Source: a virus
Strand: one strand, 5' to 3'
DNA: 64,000 nucleotides
Virus record (IMG/VR): IMGVR_UViG_3300035181_000357
Coordinates: 124,001 to 188,000 of that record
Shown here: positions 45,849 through 52,612 of the stretch, piece after piece
How the letters are laid out: every line of letters begins with the position of its first letter
Position numbering within the stretch: the first letter of the stretch is position 1
The notes under the pieces: generated by a model
Told to the model about the DNA's origin: nothing
Databases searched by the model: none
Seen by the model: only the letters and a program-made list of their open reading frames with translations
Made by a program: the position numbers and the translations under genes

Positions 45849-47261
45849 ATGTATAATTATAACTTGATACTAGATTCGGATAGTTACAAAATGTCTCACT
45901 GGGTACAATACCCACATGGAGATAACTTCAAGACCACTTCCATGTTCTCCTATCTGGAGAGTCGTGGTGGTAAATATGATTTCACCCTTTGGTTCGGACT
46001 CCAGTATCTCTTGAAAGAATACTTGTCCCAGCCCATCACGATGGAGATGGTCGAAGAAGCCAAGGAGATCACTGAACTCCACGGTACTCCCTTCAATTAT
46101 GATGGTTGGAAGTACATTGTCGAGAAGCTTGGTGGTCGTATTCCTGTTCGTATCCGTGCCGTCCCTGAAGGAACTAAGGTTCCTATCCACAATATCCTGA
46201 TGTCCGTCGAATCCACTGATGGGAATGTGCCATGGATCGCCAGCCATGTGGAAACCATGCTTATGCGTTGTTGGTATCCTACTACTGTAGCCACTCAATC
46301 CAAGACCATCAAGGATCTTATCCTCAGCTATCTCACAAAGACATCAGAAGATCCTCAAGATGAGATCGCTTTCAAGCTTCACGACTTCGGTAGCCGTGGT
46401 GTCAGCTCCTTTGAATCTGCTGGCTGGGGTGGTGCTGCCCATCTGGTAAACTTCATGGGAACTGATACGATTGCTGGTCTTCTCCTAGCTCGTAAGTTCT
46501 ATCATGAACCTATGGCTGGTTACTCTATCCCTGCTGCCGAGCACAGTACTATCACTAGCTGGGGTCGTGAGAACGAAGTCCAAGCATATCGTAACATGCT
46601 CAAGCAGTATGCTAAGCCTGGTGCATTACTGGCTGTGGTCTCTGATTCCTACGATATCTACAACGCTTGTGAGAATCTCTGGGGTGGAGAGCTTCGCCAG
46701 GAAGTCATTAACTCCGGCGCTACCGTGGTTATCCGCCCTGACTCTGGTCATCCTGCTACTGTGGTTCTCAAGTGCCTCGAGCTTCTCGGTTCAAAATTCG
46801 GCTACACCATTAATTCTAAGAACTACCGCGTACTCAATAACGTTCGTGTTATCCAGGGTGACGGTGTGAATTACGACTCCATCCTGGAGATCTTGGAAGT
46901 TGCCACTCAACATGGTTGGTCTGCCACCAACATCGCCTTTGGTATGGGTGGTGCTCTTCTTCAAATCGTCAACCGTGATACTCAGCAGTTCGCCTATAAG
47001 TGCAGCAGCATGACTCGTACCTACACTGATGGGCACGAAGAGCAGATTGATGTCTACAAGCAGCCTAAGACCGACTCTATGAAGAACTCTAAGCGTGGTC
47101 GGCTGGATCTGATCTTGACTGAGACTGGGTATCACACTGTCAAACTCCTTCTTGGTGAACAGGCCCATCCTGCCTCTGCAATGCAGACCGTCTATGAAAA
47201 TGGTGAGATCCTGGTTGATGACACCTTTGATATTATTCGTGAGAGGTCCAACCATGTCTAG
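45849..47261 (+). CDS. nadV: Nicotinamide phosphoribosyltransferase (NAMPT)
   Basis: 470 residues, matching bacterial and phage NadV. N-terminus NLILDSDSYKMSHWVQYP (substrate-binding D-S-Y-K-x-S-H), then WFGLQYLL, FKLHDFGSRGVSSFESAGWGGAAHLVNF (D-F-G-x-R-G core), ISWGREN-like STITSWGRENE, VVSDSYDIYNA, VIRPDSGHP and IQGDGVNY (phosphoribosyl contacts), FGMGGALLQ. It converts nicotinamide and PRPP to NMN. AAAGGAG ribosome site. Its end overlaps the RlmN-like start by 8 bases. Confidence 0.95.
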   Translation: MYNYNLILDSDSYKMSHWVQYPHGDNFKTTSMFSYLESRGGKYDFTLWFGLQYLLKEYLSQPITMEMVEEAKEITELHGTPFNYDGWKYIVEKLGGRIPVRIRAVPEGTKVPIHNILMSVESTDGNVPWIASHVETMLMRCWYPTTVATQSKTIKDLILSYLTKTSEDPQDEIAFKLHDFGSRGVSSFESAGWGGAAHLVNFMGTDTIAGLLLARKFYHEPMAGYSIPAAEHSTITSWGRENEVQAYRNMLKQYAKPGALLAVVSDSYDIYNACENLWGGELRQEVINSGATVVIRPDSGHPATVVLKCLELLGSKFGYTINSKNYRVLNNVRVIQGDGVNYDSILEILEVATQHGWSATNIAFGMGGALLQIVNRDTQQFAYKCSSMTRTYTDGHEEQIDVYKQPKTDSMKNSKRGRLDLILTETGYHTVKLLLGEQAHPASAMQTVYENGEILVDDTFDIIRERSNHV

Positions 47262-48159
47262 TTGGAATAAGATCGAGATCAAAGAATCGTCTGAGGGTAA
47301 TGTCTGGAAGTTTGTATTCACCAAGGACGATGCCATTGTTGAGGCAGTTCTTTATCGCTATGAGTCATTTGAAGAGAGAACTGTCATTTGTTTTTCTGTT
47401 CAATCGGGTTGTCCCGTTGGTTGTAAATTCTGTGGAACCGGGGGTCACTATGTAAGAAATCTAACAGCAAACGAAATTGCATCCCAAGTTTGGCACATCA
47501 TCCGTCTAATGAAGATTGACCCATTTAAGGTCAAAAAATTTCAATTGATGGGAATGTCGATGGGTGAGCCGATGCTCAATTGGGAGAATCTAAAGGAAGC
47601 AATTACCCTCCTAAAAGAGTTCGGATACACTCATGCTCAATACCTAATCAGCACAGTAGGTATCGCAGATCTCGATACATTCAATGACATCATCGGATTT
47701 TCTAGAGAGAATCCCCAGATCGGTCTTCAATTCTCTATCCACAAGTCTACAGATGAACAGCGAAATAGACTTATTCCATACAAGAATAAGCTGACCTTAT
47801 ATGAACTCATGGTAGCTGGTGTCAACTGGCATTCTGCAACAGGACGTCCAGTATATCTCAACTATTGTATCGATGGTACCAATAACACAGAAGATGATTT
47901 CAATAACTTGAGGGGTATGTTCAATCCTGAAGTATTTAATTTGACATTTTCTGTGATCTGTGCTAAGAATGAATCTATCAAAGATGCGGCATATCGTAAT
48001 CTCGATGTCATCAATGCTTTCAGTCAGAAATTCCTGGAAGATGGATACAACGTCCGTGTCTTCAATCCAGCAGGTCAGGACGACATCGGTGGTGGATGTG
48101 GCCAGTTATTCGCTGTTCAGAACTGGTTCGAAAATCATAAACACCGTGGGGAGGTTTGA
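47254..48159 (+). CDS. RlmN-like radical SAM methyltransferase
   Basis: 301 residues from ATG 47254; a longer frame reading back into nadV is rejected. CPVGCKFCGTGG (C-x3-C-x2-C) binds the 4Fe-4S cluster, GMSMGEPMLNW the SAM-binding G-E-P, and GGGCGQLFAV near the C-terminus carries the second catalytic Cys of RlmN/Cfr. Shorter than E. coli RlmN (384), missing most of the N-terminal accessory domain. It probably methylates C2 of an adenosine in tRNA or 23S rRNA (or C8 if Cfr-like). Base composition drops back to AT-rich exactly at this gene. Confidence 0.85.
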   Translation: MSSWNKIEIKESSEGNVWKFVFTKDDAIVEAVLYRYESFEERTVICFSVQSGCPVGCKFCGTGGHYVRNLTANEIASQVWHIIRLMKIDPFKVKKFQLMGMSMGEPMLNWENLKEAITLLKEFGYTHAQYLISTVGIADLDTFNDIIGFSRENPQIGLQFSIHKSTDEQRNRLIPYKNKLTLYELMVAGVNWHSATGRPVYLNYCIDGTNNTEDDFNNLRGMFNPEVFNLTFSVICAKNESIKDAAYRNLDVINAFSQKFLEDGYNVRVFNPAGQDDIGGGCGQLFAVQNWFENHKHRGEV

Positions 48160-48190
48160 GTATAACCTAGTTAGTTCCCAGGAGATATCC

Positions 48191-48838
48191 TTGTCAAAAA
48201 ATGATGAACCTATCCTAATCCCTATCTCCATGGAAAAAGACGAAGAGACATGTAGAGAAGTCTTGTGTAAGTATACTCCCACTATCTACGTCCGTGGTGA
48301 GTTTAATGATGAGATGGTTGAGTCGTTTAGAAAAGCGGTCAACACTATTAAGTATGAACGAAATATTGACATCGCTACCGTAGATATCAGTAGCCCAGGT
48401 GGTTCAGTTCTGTCTCTGTTCGAGATGCTTGGAACCATGCAACAGTCTGGGTTAAAGTATCTCACATACTGTAGTGGACAAGCAGCATCCTGTGCAGCGA
48501 TCTTGTTATCGGCTGGTGAACCAGGACAACGATGGATTTCACCGATGGGATCTACCATGATCCATGGTGTTAGTAATTTCTTGGGATATGCACCGTTTGA
48601 AGAGCATGTAGTAGAACAGGAATTTATTGCAAAGACTAACGAGAAGTTGATGCACCTGTTAGCTAAAAATTGTAAGATGCCGTATAAGGGTTTGATGAAG
48701 AAGATCAAGGATTCTGGTGCTCGTTCTCTATGGCTACTGGCCGAGGATACACTACAACTTGGTCTCGTAGATAAGATCGGGTATCCTGTCGTCATCAAAG
48801 AAAATCAGTACGCAGTAAAGAATGCTTTAGATAAGTAA
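48191..48838 (+). CDS. ClpP-like serine protease
   Basis: 215 residues from TTG 48191, preceded by CAGGAGATATCC; the frame extends upstream over the previous gene but lacks a site there. ISSPGGSVLSLFEML and YCSGQAASCAAILLSAG (Ser of the Q-A-A-S motif), then GSTMIHGVS (His), follow ClpP/TepA layout; the Asp of the triad is expected near 170-180. No cognate ATPase is seen here, so it may replace or poison host ClpP, or process phage proteins. Neighbouring Ro60 and the phage tmRNA make an RNA/protein quality-control link plausible. Confidence 0.8.
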   Translation: MSKNDEPILIPISMEKDEETCREVLCKYTPTIYVRGEFNDEMVESFRKAVNTIKYERNIDIATVDISSPGGSVLSLFEMLGTMQQSGLKYLTYCSGQAASCAAILLSAGEPGQRWISPMGSTMIHGVSNFLGYAPFEEHVVEQEFIAKTNEKLMHLLAKNCKMPYKGLMKKIKDSGARSLWLLAEDTLQLGLVDKIGYPVVIKENQYAVKNALDK

Positions 48839-48846
48839 ATTCCTTG

Positions 48847-48862
48847 TTATACAATTGTATAA
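48847..48862. promoter_or_regulatory. 16-bp palindrome upstream of the Ro60 gene
   Basis: TTATACAATTGTATAA is a perfect palindrome in the 75-bp gap, 51 nt before the Ro60 start, overlapping AT-rich promoter-like sequence (GTATAAAGTAATAAC follows). It looks like an operator for a dimeric regulator; the XRE-type protein encoded at 50424 is a candidate. Confidence 0.5.
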
Positions 48863-48913
48863 AGTAATAACTTAGGACCTACTCAGGTATTTCGATCAAA
48901 CAGGAGATCGCCA

Positions 48914-50434
48914 ATGAGATTCATAAACGAATACACCCAGAAATCAGCTAATACCCCAGAGATCAAGGTCTTCACTGATAAGAGCACATATCACAAGCTA
49001 GCGAAAGTAGCTTTGACTGGTGTACTAAACGGTCAGTACTACAAATCTGAGGACAAGATAGTCAGTGAACTAACTTCTGTAGTTGAGAAGATGGCAATCG
49101 AAGATCCTATCTTCTTGCTAAAGGCAGCTAAGGCTAGCCGTGCCCTCAACATGAAGTTGTTCCCTAAGCTAGCTGTCGCTGCTGTCCTATCGAAGTCACA
49201 GGACAAGTCTGTAGATCCAGAGATCGAAAAGATTCTGGCTACCTACAACCCAAACCAGCTTTTAGAGTTCATCTTGATGTTGAAGAACCGTCAGTATGGT
49301 TCTGGCCTGGGGTCTAGATCACAGAAGCTCGTCGCTCGTGGACTAGCTCGTGTCTCAGCTAAGCGTCTAGAGGATTGGACTCTGTCCGAAGGTTCTAGCC
49401 TTAACAGAATCCTACGTCTCGTTCACCCAACACTTAATCCAGTCGTCAAGTACGTCCTGAAGGCTGATAAGGAAGCAGAGTGGACTGATCGTCAGCGTGC
49501 ACTCGAGACCATCAAGATGCTTCAGCAGAAGAGAGAAGGGGATTACGAGGCTGAGGTAGCAGCATTAATCAAAGTCTACAATCTTCCATTCAATTCTTTG
49601 AAGGGTGTAATCTCAGCTACCAACAAAGCTGCCTGGGACGAGATCGCAGAGAACATGTCTGTGATCCAGCTCCTAATCAACCTCAAGTCCCTTGACAATA
49701 TGGGTGTGATGACCACTTCTAGACTTCGTCGTCTTCTAGATGCCAAGTTTGTAAAGGGCAAGACCAGGATTCTTCCTTTTGACATCATGCGGCCAATGGC
49801 TAATGCAGATGCTAAGTACAGGGATGTCTTGATCGAGTTCTTGGAGAAGCTAGTCCTAGATCCTATTCCATCCCTTGAGGGTAAGACCGTCGGTCTAATC
49901 TTTGACGGTAGTGGATCAATGGGTGGTCCTAACTATGCTGGTAGCCCATGGATGACTTCTATGGCCTTGGGTCTGCCTCTTATGTCCAGCTGTAATGTAG
50001 CTGAGTCCATCATCTATTCTACCACTGTCCGAAAGGCTCCAGAGTTCAGAAAGTATGATGGTGCAGAGAACTTCAAGCGTATCTCCGAGGCATTCCCATC
50101 TGGTGGAACCAACACCGATATGGCGATTGACCACTTCACCAAGAACAACATCGTTGTTGATGTTCTTGTTCTCATCACTGATGAGCAGCAGAACGGCTAC
50201 AGGTGTGGTGGATTCCAGAACGCCTGGGCAAGATACAGAAAGCTTCACCCAGAAGCAGAACTACTTATCGTAAACGCTACTCCATATGAGTGGCACATGA
50301 CAGAGACTGGAACCAATGGTGTCACCATCGTCCAGACTCTGACCCCAGCTGTTTACCAGATGATCCAGTACCAGGGTCAGGATATGGTAGACGTCATTTC
50401 CAACATGGAACTAGGAGACAGCAATGAAGATTAA
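48914..50434 (+). CDS. Ro60/Rsr (TROVE domain + vWA) RNA-binding protein
   Basis: 506 residues. Residues ~1-290 are the HEAT-like TROVE ring (LKAAKASRALNMKLFPKLAVAAVL, MLKNRQYGSGLGSRSQKLVARGLA). The C-terminal vWA domain carries the MIDAS: GLIFDGSGSMGG (D-G-S-G-S), GGTNTDMAID and LVLITDEQQNG. Size agrees with Rsr/Ro60 (~520). Ro60 binds misfolded RNA ends in the ring and Y RNA on its outer face, and in Deinococcus it links to PNPase. A candidate Y RNA lies at 62945-63095. The GGAGATCGCC ribosome site is clear. Confidence 0.9.
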   Translation: MRFINEYTQKSANTPEIKVFTDKSTYHKLAKVALTGVLNGQYYKSEDKIVSELTSVVEKMAIEDPIFLLKAAKASRALNMKLFPKLAVAAVLSKSQDKSVDPEIEKILATYNPNQLLEFILMLKNRQYGSGLGSRSQKLVARGLARVSAKRLEDWTLSEGSSLNRILRLVHPTLNPVVKYVLKADKEAEWTDRQRALETIKMLQQKREGDYEAEVAALIKVYNLPFNSLKGVISATNKAAWDEIAENMSVIQLLINLKSLDNMGVMTTSRLRRLLDAKFVKGKTRILPFDIMRPMANADAKYRDVLIEFLEKLVLDPIPSLEGKTVGLIFDGSGSMGGPNYAGSPWMTSMALGLPLMSSCNVAESIIYSTTVRKAPEFRKYDGAENFKRISEAFPSGGTNTDMAIDHFTKNNIVVDVLVLITDEQQNGYRCGGFQNAWARYRKLHPEAELLIVNATPYEWHMTETGTNGVTIVQTLTPAVYQMIQYQGQDMVDVISNMELGDSNED

Positions 50435-50903
50435 TATCGACTGTGGTGTAGAGAAGTATGTCATCAAGATTGATGATGGCGCTGTTTCTTTCAAGAATGG
50501 AGATCTGTTCTTGAAGTCTGATAGTGTCACCATCAATAGGAGTGTCTTCGAACCAACGAAGATCCTAGTAGTTCCAGATGCTGTCAAGACTAAGGGTCAG
50601 CAACTGAGAGAGCTCCGTGTTCAGTATGGCCTGACTCAGAAGGAACTTGCAAAGAAGCTATCACCAAATCCTAGCAGGTTTAGTAATGGTCTCACGGATA
50701 AAGACATCTCAAACTATGAAACAGGTAGGAAAGATGTTCCATTCTGGTTGCTACCACATGCTAAGGAATTGTTAGAAGCTGAGAAAGAGCAATGGGAACT
50801 CCGATCAGACGCGGATGGGTTATTATGTCGTGGGCGCCATTCTCGTCGTGTTCTGTCCAAGGCAGAGATTGGAAAGGCACTAGAGACTTCGAAGAAGCGA
50901 TGA
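50424..50903 (+). CDS. XRE-type helix-turn-helix regulator
   Basis: 159 residues, overlapping the Ro60 end by 11 bases. After a ~50-residue strand-rich N-terminal part, QLRELRVQYGLTQKELAKKL then DISNYETGRKDVPFW is a canonical XRE helix-turn-helix. The tail is basic (RRGRHSRRVLSK). Coupled to Ro60, it may regulate that operon through the palindrome at 48847. Confidence 0.7.
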   Translation: MKINIDCGVEKYVIKIDDGAVSFKNGDLFLKSDSVTINRSVFEPTKILVVPDAVKTKGQQLRELRVQYGLTQKELAKKLSPNPSRFSNGLTDKDISNYETGRKDVPFWLLPHAKELLEAEKEQWELRSDADGLLCRGRHSRRVLSKAEIGKALETSKKR

Positions 50904-51145
50904 GTTGGTGGATTAAGTTTAAGAAGCTGCTAGGTTTGGAAACGCTAATAGTTCATGGAATGTTCCCGGACGAATATGAACTATTAGCGTACCATATATC
51001 CTTCGAATCCACTAGAGGGGTATCTAGAAATAGTGCTATTAGAACTTGGGTTCTATCTAGGAACGAGTATTTAAGGAGAAAGAGAACTAACTTTGATTTT
51101 GTCGATGCAGATTCGAAGAGAAGGATATGGATAGAGGAACGATAA
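50900..51145 (+). CDS. Small basic protein, unknown
   Basis: 81 residues from ATG 50900 (ATGA overlap with the preceding stop); a longer upstream frame lacks support. Rich in Arg, Trp and Tyr: WWIKFKKLLGLE, YLRRKRTNFDF. No domain recognised. Part of the chain of coupled small genes after Ro60. Confidence 0.5.
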   Translation: MSWWIKFKKLLGLETLIVHGMFPDEYELLAYHISFESTRGVSRNSAIRTWVLSRNEYLRRKRTNFDFVDADSKRRIWIEER

Positions 51146-51243
51146 TAATGGATAGATAACTAAAAAGAAAATAGCTATTATCAAGAGAAAATTACTATAT
51201 CCTGCCTTTCATTTCGCTGATCCTGTGAGCACTGGGGGATGAT

Positions 51244-51429
51244 ATGACCAGAGATCCTAATGGTAATCTCGAACCACATACTTATCCTGAGTTAGTTGCT
51301 ATCATCAACGATCTAGATAAGAGAGTCCTCGCTCTAGAAACTGAACTCACAGAAGTCAAAAAGATAACTATTTCAGGTGCACGAGAAGCACATGATGTGA
51401 GAGTGATGGGTCCTATGAGGTTCAAATGA
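51244..51429 (+). CDS. 61-residue coiled-coil protein
   Basis: ELVAIINDLDKRVLALETELTEVKK forms a clear amphipathic coiled coil (residues ~16-40). Preceded by GGGGGATGAT. Ends in an ATGA overlap with the next gene. Unknown function. Confidence 0.5.
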   Translation: MTRDPNGNLEPHTYPELVAIINDLDKRVLALETELTEVKKITISGAREAHDVRVMGPMRFK

Positions 51430-51776
51430 GTTGGTCATTTATTTCTTCTCCTCCTGGTTGGTGGGCTATCTATTGTCGAGATGGTAATCGAATGGCTATG
51501 CCTATCGTCGCCTGGAGAATGGATACAGATAACCGTGATCCAGAGGATATTTTAAATAATCCTGAGGCAGCTTCTCCATACGGAGAGCCTATGATCCAAT
51601 CTGGTGATGGTATGCTAGAATCAGCGTTTGGTCAAGGTGGATATATTGGCCATGAACTGAAACAGCGATCTGATTTTCGAGATGGTTGGATGTTCGAATA
51701 TGCAGACTTCATTCCTAAAACCAAAGGCATTCTCCGTAGACCTAAGGGTGACTGTATCTGGTGGGAGCTAGTATGA
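51426..51776 (+). CDS. Small acidic/aromatic protein, unknown
   Basis: 116 residues coupled on both sides (ATGA overlaps). SSPPGWWAIYCRDGNRMAMPIVAWRM looks like a strand-turn-strand sensor fold; the end is WWELV. No recognised family. Confidence 0.5.
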   Translation: MSWSFISSPPGWWAIYCRDGNRMAMPIVAWRMDTDNRDPEDILNNPEAASPYGEPMIQSGDGMLESAFGQGGYIGHELKQRSDFRDGWMFEYADFIPKTKGILRRPKGDCIWWELV

Positions 51777-52108
51777 GAATCTTCGATGTCGTTGCATTCT
51801 CAATCATAGGTATTATCATGTACTTCATGGTCGCATGGGCTTTATCTGACATGTGCCTGATGCTCTTTGAGAAGTATGATATCAAGGTTCGTAAAACTAT
51901 ACATGTAGCTTGCTTTGCTGCAATGCCTCTCATGCTAGTTATAGTTACTATCTACGTCATGTATCTGATGATCGTAGGATTTGTGAATATCCTATATATC
52001 ATTGAAAAGAAATATGGCTATTTGATCTTGGTAAATAAGTTCCTTCGATGGATTAAGAGAAAGATCGTTAACTTCTTCAGATTTAGAGGTGAAGATGAAC
52101 AGGTATGA
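51773..52108 (+). CDS. Membrane protein, two spans
   Basis: 111 residues from ATG 51773 (ATGA overlap). Two long hydrophobic segments, ~5-32 and ~45-78, then a basic tail (RWIKRKIVNFFRFRGEDEQV) that should be cytoplasmic. Could be a holin-like or superinfection protein; unproven. Confidence 0.55.
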   Translation: MRIFDVVAFSIIGIIMYFMVAWALSDMCLMLFEKYDIKVRKTIHVACFAAMPLMLVIVTIYVMYLMIVGFVNILYIIEKKYGYLILVNKFLRWIKRKIVNFFRFRGEDEQV

Positions 52109-52239
52109 ACAAACTAGCTACTAGATATGGATTTGGTGGTCATTTCAGATATGTAAAGAATGAAAATCCATCTAATGATCTACCATATCATAACATGTGT
52201 ACAGTTATCGAACTTTCTAACTGTAATATACATAACTAA
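52105..52239 (+). CDS. 44-residue peptide, unknown
   Basis: MNKLATRYGFGGHFRYVKNE... coupled by an ATGA overlap to the membrane protein and followed by the terminator at 52311. No motif beyond two Cys near the end. Confidence 0.4.
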   Translation: MNKLATRYGFGGHFRYVKNENPSNDLPYHNMCTVIELSNCNIHN

Positions 52240-52310
52240 GTATCCTTTGTCTGGTCTTCAAGGGAGAGTACTACGGTACCGGAGAAAGACCTAAATAATT
52301 ATTGGATGGG

Positions 52311-52336
52311 TAAGAGCCTGGGTTTCCAGGCTCTTA
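52311..52336 (+). terminator. Intrinsic terminator
   Basis: Perfect 10-bp stem TAAGAGCCTG / CAGGCTCTTA with a GGTTTC loop, followed by TTAT. It closes the chain of small genes after Ro60. Confidence 0.8.
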
Positions 52337-52354
52337 TTATAGAGGTTCATATCT

Positions 52355-52612
52355 ATGATTCAAGAATGGGTTCTACAAACCGTCCTATGTGATGATCCAG
52401 GAGCTATGGCAGTAGATTGGGACACTTTTAATATCGGTGTGGTAGAAGATGGGGTATTCAGGTCGATATACAGTTGCTGGTGTCTCCCTGATGCAGAACA
52501 TCTGTTATCAGCATTGCGTTGGTATTCCACATTCTCTAAAGATGGTATCATAAAAGAACCTGTACAACCTGTTCCTCAAACAAAGAAACGAAAGAAAGTA
52601 TCTGATGTATAA
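52355..52612 (+). CDS. Small protein, unknown
   Basis: 85 residues: an acidic N-terminal half (CDDPGAMAVDWDTFNIGVVEDG) and a basic tail (QTKKRKKVSDV). Overlaps the next gene by 8 bases. TAGAGG lies upstream of its ATG. No family recognised. Confidence 0.5.
   Translation: MIQEWVLQTVLCDDPGAMAVDWDTFNIGVVEDGVFRSIYSCWCLPDAEHLLSALRWYSTFSKDGIIKEPVQPVPQTKKRKKVSDV

Noticed and set aside
47152-47253. Longer N-terminus for the RlmN-like gene
   Set aside because: It would overlap nadV by over 100 bases, and RlmN-like residues begin only at the ATG 47254 product.
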